Part shown: positions 21,206-32,800 of the stretch, in pieces
Numbering within the stretch: the stretch's first letter is position 1
Layout of the letters: each line of letters opens with the position of its first letter
Position numbers and translations under genes: made by a program
Notes under the pieces: model-generated
What the model saw: only the letters and a program-made list of their open reading frames with translations
Told to the model about the DNA's origin: nothing
Databases searched by the model: none
Assembly: GCF_021869535.1 (NCBI RefSeq)
Contig: NW_026262734.1
Coordinates: 89,161,285 to 89,225,284, forward strand
Origin: Mytilus californianus
Taxonomy: Eukaryota > Mollusca > Bivalvia > Mytilida > Mytilidae
Reading direction: 5' to 3'
DNA: 64,000 nucleotides

Positions 21206-23275
21206 ATCCCTTCCTATGCATCGAAAGTGGACCAAGGGAGAAATACTTATACGAACACCTAGTAAAAACAGTTGGTACTGCAATAGATATACGAAAGAGA
21301 CAGCAACTATTTATCATACACGATATTGTTGCAAATGCATGTGTGTCTAAACTTACAAAAATATCAAGTGGAATTTTAGCCGAGGGACTTGATTTACCAG
21401 GCAGTGACTTAGATATAATGTACGTAAATAATTGCATTGACGTTATACTGAGTGCAAAACACATAAAACACCCAATACATTGTACAACCTTAGTTATCGA
21501 GACAGCTATTGGTCATCCTGGATTTACCAGACTCAAATGTAAAGCATTAGGGTTATCCGTTAGTGTAAACTGTCAGAGTCGTCCTGGGACCTATACCGGT
21601 GAACGGTTGTATTTTAGTGCAAACCTCTTTCTTAATGGATATACGACATTGAAATATAGTAAGCCGATATTATTGCACGGTCCATGTTTGTCAAACCGAG
21701 ATCTTACTGTAGATATAGCATTTTGCTTACGGTGTAAATATCTACCTCAAAACGCAATTCCATGGGTATTCCGTCGCCGATGGCAATGGCCACCTAATTT
21801 TGTTATTGACAGTATCATAAATTACGGGTGCTTGTTAGTACCTATAGGACCTAAGACTATACAAGATAATCACTTATTATGGAGATTGTCGTTCTCTGTG
21901 GCAGAGAAAATACTTGTACATTCGTTTAATTTCACTCAACTCTTATGTTACGGTCTTCTCAAATTAATGTTAAAGTGTATCGTCAACACACATGATGTAG
22001 TCAAAGATTTATTGTGTTTTTACTTTCTGAAGACGGCTTTATTATGGATTTCGGAGGATGTATATATCGAAACATTTCAGTTATCTAAAGTATAATATTG
22101 TTTTACTTTCTGTCTTGATAAAATAATTTCATGGGTAACCACATGTTACTGTCCAAACTATTTTATACCTGAACACAATATGTTTCTTGGAAAGATCAAT
22201 CATCGTGACAACAAGATACTACTATGTGTACTTGAGAGTATAAAGTTTGGCGGGATTGATGGATTGATAAATAATCTATTTGCGCCTGACAAGGAAAATC
22301 ACTGTTTATCAAGAACATATAATGAATCCTCATTCATTTTGTTAGACTTTCTACTTTACAGGATTATAGATCGACCGGGGAGCATGATGACGTTTCCAAT
22401 AGGAATAACAAGTTATTTAAAAGGACTAGTACTTGCTGATTCTTTGCTTATGTCAGAAACCTCTACATTTATTATAAATTTTGGTAAATATCTCATTGCA
22501 AATATCAGCAAAAATATTGCACAAAAACTACCAACACCAAACACAAGAGGTGAAACGAACAACATACGCAAATGTTATCACAGACTTATACAAAACGGCA
22601 TTAAGACAGATGTAGTGTCTGGTTGGTTGTTATACGCGTCTTATTATTACAAGACAGTACAATGCGACATTAAAACTTACTGATTATGTTCTATCAAAAT
22701 ATTCAACTGATAGGATATATTCATATACAATCATCAGTACAGACAGTGTCATAAATTTTTATAAACATAATGTATATTCTTCAATGACATTGAATGAAAA
22801 GATGACAATATTCACTGTAGATAATGTCGAATATTTATTTAACTCATCATTAATACCGGAAGAACTACAGCTGGAGGTAGACAATCATAAAATCCGTATC
22901 CAACCTGTTATCATGTCCTACTGTCTTAGATTTCTATGTTATCATAATTTTGGTGACATAACCAACAGACAACAGGCATTACATGATTTAAATTCAGCAG
23001 GAAACGCTGCAACGTTTACTTCAGAAGGCTCAAAAGCTGCTTCATTAACAATATTTGGAGTATGTAATGAGATATCAGGAAATAAAGACGCAGCCTATCA
23101 GTGTTATGTTAAATCTTTGCAAAATAGCAAGTGTAAATGTTCGACGGCAGAAATACGGAAACTAAAATTATTTGACATCTACTATACCATGTTTACCTTC
23201 GAATTCATGGATGTAAACCTTAGTCTTTACAGTATTTACATATTATCGAGTTTGTTTATCTTAAAATTTCACTAA
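21206..23275 (+). pseudogene. cGLR unit 1, exon 2 (Mab-21/cGAS-like pseudogene)
   Basis: The exon starts after the acceptor TTTTTATAG at 21205. The first block is open to a nonsense codon (TAT to TAA) at 22093-22095. The frame then continues to about 22645, where a 5-nt deletion shifts it, and the ancestral stop at 23180-23182 has become TAC, giving read-through to 23275. The GS motif of the nucleotidyltransferase is changed to GI (SGILAEG), although SDLDIM and VDIAFC keep the metal-binding aspartates. Bases 21778-21957 are almost identical to unit 2 (one difference seen), while flanking parts are more diverged, which suggests a conversion tract. Confidence 0.9.
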
Positions 23276-23750
23276 TATTCTTGTACAAATCAATCCACAA
23301 TATAATGTGCTTTTGATAGGCAGTAGACCAATTAACTCCATGCTTTTAACGTTGTCACCAAAGAAAGGTATTTTGGTACCATTTCAAAATCAGTGTTAAA
23401 TCTTACGAGCCAAAGAAATTTACTTGTTATATATGTATATAAAATGCACTTATCCTGACATTGCACAATGTCCTGTTTTTCCCTAACTATTAATGACGTC
23501 TGTACGCTTAATCTATTGGATGTTGAATGTGTACTAATTGATATTTTAGTCTTATATACATGATTTTATTTATCAGTAACTGTTTTAATTGGTCTTGTTT
23601 GCTTTTTTTTTGTACTGTTACACAACTGTCCTATGTTAGGTTGAGGATTTGGCAGCATCAATCTAGTTTAACACCGCCACATTCTCTATGTGCCTATCCT
23701 AAATCAGGAGCCTGTAATTCAGTGACTGTTGTTTGTTGTTGAATATCATA
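23276..23750. repeat. unit 1 3' flank with interspersed repeat
   Basis: Sequence from 23200 to 23350 aligns with the 3' flank of unit 3 (48170-48330) better than with that of units 2 and 4. Bases 23640-23740 (AACACCGCCACATTCTCTAT and GCCTGTAATTCAGTGACTGT) are an interspersed repeat also present at 33825-33910, 48330-48425 and 59890-59985. Confidence 0.6.
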
Positions 23751-23754
23751 TTGA

Positions 23755-24640
23755 GGTCATCTCTTCGTAAATTTTACGGACGCCATCACGAGTTGGTTGA
23801 CCATTATGGAATAACCGTTTCACAGATGATATCGGATGTCGTTACCACAATCCCCTTCCTTTAAACGAATGTGACCTACCGAATTAGACTATTTACTGGG
23901 TTTGTAATAAAAAAGGGGCGAAAGATACCAGAGGGACAGTCAATATCATAGATCGAAAATAAACTGACAACGCCATGGCTAAAAAAGAAAAAGACAAACA
24001 GACAAATAATAGAACACAATACACAACATAGAAAACTAAAGTCTAAGCAACACGAATCTCCACAAAATACGACAGCAATACGACGCGTGCCACACGTGCA
24101 GCCGGATCTGCTTACCCTTCCGGAGCACCTGAGATCGCTCCCAGTTTTTGATGGGGTTCATGTTGCTTACTCTTTAGTGTTCTTTGTTGTGTCTTGTGTA
24201 CTATTATTTGTCTGTTTTACTTTTTCTTTTTTACCCATGTCGTTGTCAGTTTATTGTTGGTCCCTCTGGTATCTTTTGTCCCTTTTTGTGACATAATGAA
24301 ACAAAACAAAATACCTATGATGGCATGCATGACAAAATGATGTAATACAAAACAATAATGATAACATAAACGATTATCAATGAAAAGATATAAGATACTA
24401 TTGATGAAAAAAACTACAATCCCGTTTACATGTGGAACAGGATCTGCTTACCATTCTGTAGCACCTGATATCACCCCCATTTCTTTGCTGGGTTCATGTT
24501 GCTTAGTCTTTAGTTTTCTATGTTGTGTCTTATGTACTATTGATTTTTTTTTAATTTTTCTTTGTTAGCCATGGCGTTGTCAGTTTATATTTTTTTGTTC
24601 TATGAGTTTGAATGTCCCTCTGGTATCCTTAGCCCCTCCT
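23755..24640. mobile_element. rearranged Penelope-like element tails, unit 1 3' flank
   Basis: Bases 23755-23860 encode a remnant of the plus-strand PLE segment S.RKFYGRHHELVDHYGIT. Bases 23905-24060 are a minus-oriented PLE tail (CCAGAGGGACAGTCAATATC, GACAACGCCATGGC). Bases 24085-24300 are a plus-oriented tail (GCCGGATCTGCTTACCCTTC). Bases 24300-24400 carry a short ATGATACAAAA-type minisatellite, and 24425-24630 another plus tail. All are non-coding relics. Confidence 0.6.
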
Positions 24641-26150
24641 TTAAATCAGTACATACAGCGTTTATTGCATTTACTAGTACCATATCTAAAGGATGTTATG
24701 ATATTTCTGCTGATAAAGACATGGCCTTGAATGACAAGATGACGATTTGCAATATGATCCCTATGAAAAATAAATAGCAGATAATAGGATATCAAAACTT
24801 CAGTGGATTTAACATACATGATAATCATAAACAGAAAATGTAGTCTGTTGTACATGTGTTATATTTTATATGTACATTAAGATACAACCTTTTGTATTCT
24901 TAAAGAAGGAATCTTTTTCGAGTTTCATAGAGTTAATTGCCAGAGCTTCATGCTTGAATATAGTGTTTTTATTTAAAAGATAGATATATATCGCACTGTT
25001 TGTGTATGGTAATGTCTGTTTTCGAATTCAAATCGTATAAAGCATAGGTTTTTTACTATCAACATGGTCAACCCAAAAAGTAAAACGTGTAAGAAGTTAG
25101 CATATCTAACATATATATCTATTGACTTTACAAACAAACGAGTCGATAAATTTTGTATTGAAGAGATGTGTTTGTCGAACAGTTTGAAAACGTAGTTGTA
25201 AAAATTAAAAACAGACAAATCATCTATTGAAAAGGATTGATAAATAGGCGATATTGTTTTGCATTTATTGAAGCATATGATAGTAATGTAGTTATGTTAG
25301 ATAAAAATCGAGCGTTATTAAAACATTTATTTTTTCGAATGGCTCCGAGATATGTATTATTTAGATTCGACTGATACAATGAATACAATATGATTTGTTT
25401 TTGTGGGTTTTTATTCATCTGTCCGATGATGTGTGCGTTGATGTCAATTTAAGAATAAAGTCACTACCTGTCACAAATAATGAAACATCATATGTTTTAA
25501 ACAGAAATCTTCATATTTCAATGCTTTACGTGAAATGACCATTAAAATACGAGGCTTATACTAAGATTTCACAGACGTGAGGTTCGACCCCATCAAATCA
25601 TCATTGGCGCTCGAATAAAAGGCCACGTATAAAAACACGAAGTTAAAGAGAATCGTAAACGCACAATTGTACCAAAACAAAGAACTACACACAGACACGC
25701 TGCATGTTAGACCTTTTTATATTATATGTAAATCGAGCAATCCTTGCACATTTCTATAACTATTATTATAATATAATAAGTTCTGGTAAGACGGACAGTG
25801 AGGAATCTTTGCAGATAACTTTAAGCTTCAAAAACTATACATTAATTCCTTACTTCTGGTGATATATTAACACCGGTAATGGTTGTATAACAGAACATTA
25901 TTTTTGAAAATAACTATTTTTCTAACTAACAACACTTTGTTTGAGTTTCGGTTTCATTTTAAGTACAGTTGTTCAAGTGTTTAACACTTATTATGTGCTA
26001 TTTTTGATCGTATTGTTTGAATACCATCAACATAATTTTTCTCAGAAAAAGAAGTACAAAATCTGGTAGAAGGAAGCTTTTTCTGTTTCTTTTTCTTCAA
26101 ATTTTCATTGAATTTAACTTTAAATCATCCCTGGGAAAATGACTAAAAGC
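24641..26150. repeat. paralogous intergenic flank, between units 1 and 2
   Basis: The stretch with ACATACAGCGTTTATTGCAT, GATATTTCTGCTGATAAAGA and CTTCATGCTTGAATATAGTG aligns with 36525-37067 plus 39270-40210, and with 49570-51060. It has no convincing ORF. The unit 2-3 copy is split by the insertion at 37068-39265. Confidence 0.7.
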
Positions 26151-26176
26151 CATAATATTATTCCATGATAATGTTA

Positions 26177-26216
26177 TGACGTCACTATATTTTGACGTCA
26201 CAATATTATGACGTCA
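26177..26216. promoter_or_regulatory. triple TGACGTCA (CRE-like) cluster, copy 1
   Basis: Three perfect palindromic TGACGTCA octamers lie at 26177-26184, 26193-26200 and 26209-26216, evenly spaced by 16 bp. This octamer is the consensus CREB/ATF site. A paralogous cluster with the same spacing is at 40724-40763. The location is about 2.7 kb upstream of the putative promoter of unit 2. Function is inference. Confidence 0.45.
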
Positions 26217-26524
26217 TAATATGTGTTTATGGATGAAAGAAGGACAATGGCCGAAATGTCTTAAATAATGATATATTCTATTTGATGAAATAGTAAATAC
26301 TTCAATTTAACTGATACATTAAATTTGAAATATCTTTAATGGAATTTTAGTAACATAACTTCACTCACCGGTCATGATGCAAACATTTTGTATAAATGGT
26401 TCTGATTGGATGAAAACAAGGTTTTATATTACCCTGTTTACCTATCTCAAGCTAAGGAGAGCCAAAAATTTGATTTGTAGAATATATTGACATTATTTTC
26501 TTCAATAATCAGTCGAAAACTCAC

Positions 26525-26900
26525 ATGTTTCTACGTAAAGACAGGCGTAAAATAATAGAGGGACATCCAAAGATTATGTCCATATTAACGCTATGACTAA
26601 AAATGAAAAAGACCAATAGACAAACAATAGTACATAAACAGAACATACAAACTAAAGACTGAGAAACCTTAATTCCACCAAAAACTGATGGGAGATCTCA
26701 TGTGCTCCGTTAGGCTAATAAGATCTTGCTCCGCATATGGTACCCGTCGTGTTGCTCATGTTATTAAAAACTCGATAATAAGACTTATTCCGGGAGTCAC
26801 ACTCGGGAAAAGGTTACTTGATTGTTGTTACCACATTATCAACGTATCTGTTGTCACCTTTGTTCACAATTGGGAATATGAAGTCAGATTTGTTGCGTGC
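26525..26900 (-). mobile_element. Penelope-like element fragment (minus)
   Basis: AGACAGGCGTAAAATAATAG through GACTAAAAATGAAAAAGACC is the reverse complement of the PLE tail. It is followed by GAATATGAAGTCAGATTTGT, which parallels the minus PLE fragment at 41090-41450. The 72-codon ORF at 26688-26906 crosses it and is not a gene. Confidence 0.5.
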
Positions 26901-27520
26901 ACATAATATTGCAAATTTTCGAAAATGAACTTAAATACAGGATTAATTATCGAAATTTCAGGAAAACCTGAATACAGTTATACATGTTATATGCATCATA
27001 TATCATAATGCGAGTTTATATTATTACAGTATTGAGATATTCCTTCATTTGCATTGTTCGTATTCATACTATCTCTTAACTAACTTCTGAATTTACAGTT
27101 ATTTATAATTTGAACCAATTTTGTCGTTTGACTGAGTGTGACTTCGTATGATGTCTGATGCAAGCATAACATGGAACGATTGATCTTGTACATTTAATTC
27201 AATGGTGTAGTATTAATCACGCATTGGGTTTTCTCTCTTGAATTGTTTTGTAATACCGGGGTCTTTTCTACAATGTATATTTCTAGATTTTACTCATTGT
27301 AGAATGCCATACGGAGATATACAAAACTTCAATTATTGTCCTCTCCTCTATGAATATTGCCACCTTTGGAATCATACTAACTGTTTTTATTTAAATGTTC
27401 GCACTTTGATTGATTATTTAGCTCTCAATGTGAAAACAAATCATAAAGCATGACGTGTCTGTCTTCAAAAATGCCTATGTTGAAATAACTTATCATGAAT
27501 CATATTAAACAAGAGGAACT
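26901..27520. repeat. paralogous flank upstream of unit 2
   Basis: It aligns with 41455-42085, 52520-53250 and 55620-56020 (shared GTAATACCGGGGTCTTTTCT, TAGATTTTACTCATTGTAGA and CCACCTTTGGAATCATACTA). The 71-codon ORF here (27238-27453) is not kept open in the other units. Confidence 0.6.
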
Positions 27521-27930
27521 ACTTAAATGCATTTAACATGCAATGACTTGACCACTGGGAACTGATGGATTTAATGCATTGAACATGCACTTCTAGTCAT
27601 TTTAGATCTCTGGATTTTTCATGTATCAAATGCATTGGACATGTTATCATATTACCACTAGTTACATTTTTGTAATGTGTGCATTAAATGCAGTGTACAA
27701 GTTATGATATTACCAATGGAAAATGTATGAATTTGATGCATATAACATGTTATTATATGACATCTGCAAAATGTATGTATTAGATGCATTTAACATGTTT
27801 GTATATGCCCTGTGAACAGTTTATGTATTAGATGCATTGACAATGTTATCAGATGATGTCTGGAAATTTTATGTTTAAATGCATTGGACATGTTATCATT
27901 ATGACCACATGTATGTATTACAAATTAATA
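27521..27930. repeat. 48-bp minisatellite, unit 2 copy
   Basis: About eight diverged repeats built on ATGTATTAGATGCATT, AACATGTTATCATATGAC and CACTGGAAA. It is more diverged than the array at 53450-54130 and lies at the same relative position before the gene. Confidence 0.75.
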
Positions 27931-28085
27931 ATAGAGTGATATTTCACTTACCTAGTGTTTCGATTATCTTGCAGTCTTATTTTTACAAGTATTTTACACT
28001 TTTGCTAAGTGTCCGCCCACCATTGATCTGATACGATCAAAATCTGAAATTCTCAGTACAATTATTTACAATGTATCATCAGGAA

Positions 28086-28091
28086 GTTTTT
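28086..28091. other. GTTTTT: left microhomology matching the unit 4 deletion
   Basis: In unit 2 the sequence ATCATCAGGAAGTTTTT ends here, and the next GTTTTT with matching context is inside exon 1 at 29996-30001. In unit 4 the two contexts are joined at 56345-56350. This marks the left endpoint of the 1.9 kb missing from unit 4. Confidence 0.7.
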
Positions 28092-28511
28092 CTCTTTTCC
28101 CAGTTTCCCTAAACTCCTACTTTTAATCAATCGAGTTATATTGTGAAGCAACAAGTGTATATCTAGCTGCCCAGTGAAAAAGGTAACCTTTATAACTTTG
28201 TTAAGTTATGCCAAAAAGAGACGCACCTGGTTTTGCTGTTTTATGTGATGAAGTAAATATCTCAGGGTTTGTGTGTCACCTAGTTTCGTCTATTGGTACT
28301 CAATTAACGAGATTTAATTACACAGTTGTCTTAATTTGTCATAGAGGAACGATAAACACATGTTGTAATTGGCTATAATTCTTATATGATTTGCATATAG
28401 GGGAATACGGTTATGTGATTGGTCGAGAGGACTTCAGGTAGTGACTCTTGACGTTATTTATTTATTCGAGAAACGACGTTGACGGAAGTTTTTTTTGTTA
28501 CCAATGTATAC

Positions 28512-28522
28512 AAGATGGCGGC
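28512..28522 (+). promoter_or_regulatory. YY1-like motif AAGATGGCGGC upstream of unit 2
   Basis: An exact match to the core of the YY1 consensus, within an otherwise AT-rich region. It is conserved in unit 3 at 43529-43539, with AATAATTA following in both. It lies about 325 bp upstream of the TATA box. Binding is inferred. Confidence 0.4.
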
Positions 28523-28836
28523 AATAATTACACAATCCGGATCGACTTGAAACATAATTTTCATATCGCATGAATTGTTTAATTCAAAAAGAAACAACAC
28601 ATTCATTTGAATAATCAACAATTTTTGGGGGATTTTTTTTTCTCTATCAGATAGCAAATTTCATGAAGCACATTTTGTTGCGTTAAATCAACCAACATAT
28701 TAATGCACCAAACCAATTCAATAACACGAATATATAATCAAACTGTGACAGCGGTTACAAATGAGAAAACATAAATTCCTTATCTATAATTTTGAAGAGT
28801 TATAAGGATTAATTAATTTTTTAAGGGATTTATTGG

Positions 28837-28844
28837 TATATAAA
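28837..28844 (+). promoter_or_regulatory. TATA box of cGLR unit 2
   Basis: TATATAAA is followed by AC, then GACGA and GTCACTCACAAACATAT. The same arrangement is present in unit 3 at 43847-43854, where the downstream block GTCACTCACAAACATAT is also kept. Transcription is likely to start within the next 20-35 bases. Unit 1 has no recognisable equivalent, and unit 4 has lost the region by deletion. Confidence 0.55.
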
Positions 28845-29094
28845 CAGGACGAAGTCACTCACAAACATATTATAAAAGTCCTTTCGACTCTTTTTTGTTT
28901 GTTCGAGTTTATACACCAATTAATTCCTTTAAAAAGGCGTTTAATCTTAAAATAGTCTTGTAGTCTGCTTTTAATAACAGCCTCAGAAAAGTTACACGCA
29001 TGTTGTTTTACAGTCCAAACAGAACTTGATCTATTTTAAAAGATGTTACTTAAACAGGTATTTGATTGAATATTTTGTTTTCCTTATTTTTGTA

Positions 29095-29225
29095 TATGCC
29101 TTGGGGCAGACGAAACCTTGTGTTTCGAATAATTCATCATTTAATAATAGCAAATGTACAGAAAATGAATACATACATGCTAAGTGTGTCAGAAGAAAAA
29201 ATCTGACTTCTCAGCTGGTTATATC
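29095..29225 (+). other. possible small 5' exon upstream of unit 2
   Basis: A TTTTTGTATATGCC tract ending GGGGCAG is a plausible acceptor. The following sequence encodes CVSNNSSFNNSKCTENEYIH and then AKCVRRK, with three cysteines kept in unit 3 and a degenerate copy in unit 1. A possible donor follows CAGCTG (GTTATA here; GTGATA in unit 3). The phase does not join cleanly to the ATG of exon 1, so this may be a 5' UTR exon, an alternative exon or simply conserved flank. Confidence 0.3.
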
Positions 29226-29821
29226 CCCAGCAATGGTATTAACCCATCATCGTTAAACGGCTGGTAATCAAATTATACCGTTTTTTTTATAGTTTACATT
29301 GTTGCACATTTTGACATGCAGGGATTCTTTGTGGTTATTTGTACTTTTTATCGAAGGCTTTATACTGATCTTTTTATTGCTTTAATGTGCGTTACGTTGA
29401 CTCGGTTGAATATTTGTTTTATTGGCAATTATTTTTCATCTCCTTCCTTATGTCAAAACGAAAAAAAAAAAACCGACAGTATAAACATAATATAGGAATT
29501 AAAAATTAGGTTTAACCTGCCTATACAAAAGTACCTGAAATTGACACACATACATACATATAAAAAAATTGGACTACAGAAATTGAAATAGTGGACAAAA
29601 CATTGTCAACTAAAGCCAAGAAACGTTACTACATATATATGAGTTATAATGCATATTGAAATGAAACTATAGTAACATGTAACAAAATTGTAGAAACTAA
29701 ATTATACACCTGTATTGCTATAAATTACCGATAATCGGTATATATTTGAATATTAAACATTTATATACAACTTTGAATTCATCGCATACAAATATTCCAT
29801 ACATTGTTTTTTAAAGGCATC

Positions 29822-32800
29822 ATGAACAGAAACTCCAGAAACCAAGACAATTCTAAAGAGGTAAATTCATATGGCATTATGAAAACCCCGTATTGGAAAA
29901 TATACTGTGTAAAACGTTTTCCATACCGTGGAAAGCGTAAGTATACACCATTACTTTACCCATCTTTTGATGGAGGAATGAAGATTTCCAATGACGTTTT
30001 TGGACTAACAATCAGTCAGTTTGAACGAATGTATAAAGCTTGTTTAGAAAGAAGGAAAACGAAGGAACAATGGATACTGAACCTCAGATATCCTGACAAA
30101 TCTCTCAAAGAATATCTAGAATACTTAGAGAACTGTACACATTGTAAAAAAGGTAATACATTTGTTGTTCTTAAACTATAGAAAAATTATATGTTGAGGT
30201 AATGCACGTCCAGTAACAGTTTTTCAAGGGGAGTTCACTACCATGATTTTAATAAAAAATTATAAACCACAGACAAACAAACAACATCACGAATAAGAAA
30301 TGGAAACGACAAACAGGCAACACCATGACAAAGAAACGGAAGCGACAAACAGGCTACAACATTACTAAGAAAAGGAAACGACAAGCAGGCATCACCATGA
30401 CTTAGAAAATAAAATTACCAACAGGCAACAACATGACTAAGTAAGAGAAACGAAGAACAGACAGCACAATGATTAAGAAAAAGACAAGCTTAAGGATTCC
30501 ACGAAGAAGAACAATATTTGTTAATCGTACAATACTTAATTCTGACAAAAATATTGATGTATAGGTAAAGATGAATAAAAAACGTGAAATGCAGTCACTC
30601 GATTATTAGGTTTACAGTAAAATCATGACAAAACTCTTTATGAAATAGATGCGTCTGAACAGCCATTCTTATTTCACCTTATTGCGAAACGCTTTAAAGA
30701 AGTTCGCTACTTAGTTTCAAAATAACAAGCCTTACATACCACTAGTATATATTGCTAACAAAAATTATTATATAATGCACGCAATCATTTCTGAACTTAC
30801 AGTAGTTTAAGCGAAAAACAGCAAAAGCTAAAAAATCATTCAACAGTTGATAAAAAGTTTCTTTACAAAAAAAAAAGGAACGCATCAAGAATACTCCATA
30901 TAAACATTTGTGATTTTATGACTGTCACAGTAAATTCAAAAGTTATGCATTGATGGCCGGTGACACCATTCACGCGAGTACGAAATAGGCAACATGATTG
31001 TTAGTGCTCCATAGCTTGATACTTGTCATACCTGACTTAATATATAAATTGCTAGATGTCCATTGTGTCTACATAACACTCAATATTGCTGCTATGATCA
31101 GAAATATTGCTTCAAATAAAACTAATGGAGATATTTGTGTATGTACGAACATTATGTTTTATGACAAATAAGTAAAATCGTATATTTTTTTATAGATCAC
31201 TTGCTATGGATCGAAAGTGAAACGAAGGAGAAATACTTATACGAACACCTAGTAAAAACAATTGGTACTGAAATTGATATACGAAAGAGACAGCGACTAT
31301 TTATCATACAAGATATGATTGTAAATGCATGTGGGTGTAATCCTACGACAATATCAAGTGGCAGTTTGGCCGAGGGACTTGATTTACCAGGCAGTGACAG
31401 AGATGTAATGTACGTAATTAATACCATTGACGTTTTACGAAGTGTAAGTAATATCAAATACCCAATACATCGTACAACATTAATTATGGAGACAGACATT
31501 AATCATCCAGGATTTACTAAACTCAGGTTCAAAGGAGTAGGCGTTGGGGAATCCGTTCGTGTAAACTGTCAGTGTTGTCCAGGGACATGTACCGGTGAAT
31601 GGTTGTATCTACCAGTAAACAGCTTTCTTGATGAATATAGGACAGCGACTTATAGTAGTCCCTTATATTTACACGGTCCATGTTTGTCAAACAAAGAGCA
31701 ATCTTTGGATATAGCATTTTGCGTACGAAGTAAATATCTACCTCAAAACGCAATTTGCTGGGCATTCCGTCATCGATGGCAATGGCCACCTAATTTTGTT
31801 ATTGACAGTATCATAAATTACGGGTGCTTGGTAGTACCTATAGGACCTAAGACTATACAAGATAATCACTTATTATGGAGATTGTCGTTCTCTGTGGCAG
31901 AGAAAATACTTGTACATTCGTTTAATTTCACTCAACTCTTATGTTACGGTCTACTCAAATTAGTGTTAAAGCGTATCGTCAACACACATGATGTAGTCAA
32001 AGATTTATTGTGTTCTTACTTTCTGAAGACGGCTTTATTCTGGATTTCGGAGGAAGTAGATATTGAAACGTTTCAGTTATCTAAAATATATTATTGTTTT
32101 ACTCTCTGTCTCGATAAAATAATTGCATGGGTGACCACATGTTACTGTCCGAACTATTTTATACCTGAACATAATATGTTCCTTGGAAAGATCAATCATC
32201 GTAACAATAAGATACTACTATGTGTACTTGAGAGTATAAAGTCTGGAGGGATTGATGGATTAATCAATAATCTATTCCCGCCTGTCAAGGAAAATCACCA
32301 TTTATCAAGTACAGATAAAGAATTCTCGTTCATTATGCTAGATTCTCTATTTTACATGATTCTTGGTGACTTTTCGTGCAGGACGTCGTTACCAATAGGC
32401 ATTTCAAGTTATTGTAAAGGACTTGTAATGGCTGAATCTTTGCTAAAGTCAGAAACCTCTACATTTATTATTGATATTTGTAAATATTATATTGCTAAAA
32501 TCAGTTCTATAATAGCACACAAATTACCACCACCAAACACTAAAGGTGAAACGTACAGCATACGCAAATGTTATCACACACTTTTACAAAACGGCATCAA
32601 GACAGATGCAGTGTCTGGTTGGTTGTTATACGCGTCTTATTATTATGTGACAAGACAGTACAGTGCTACATTAAAACTTACGGATTATATTCTATCAAAA
32701 TGTTCACCAGACATGATATTAATCGGATACAAAAGCAGAAAAAATGAACGAAATTTCAATAATTACAAATATAATGTACATTCTACAATGACATTGAATG

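Noticed and set aside
25560..25620. tRNA-like T-loop (GAGGTTCGACCCC)
   Set aside because: No matching acceptor stem or anticodon arm; the paralogous copies at 39645 and 50515 change the motif freely.
31197..31789. Antisense ORFs over the cGLR exons
   Set aside because: Shadows of the conserved plus-strand coding sequence; they recur in all paralogues (21174, 46517, 57276, 57623) for that reason.
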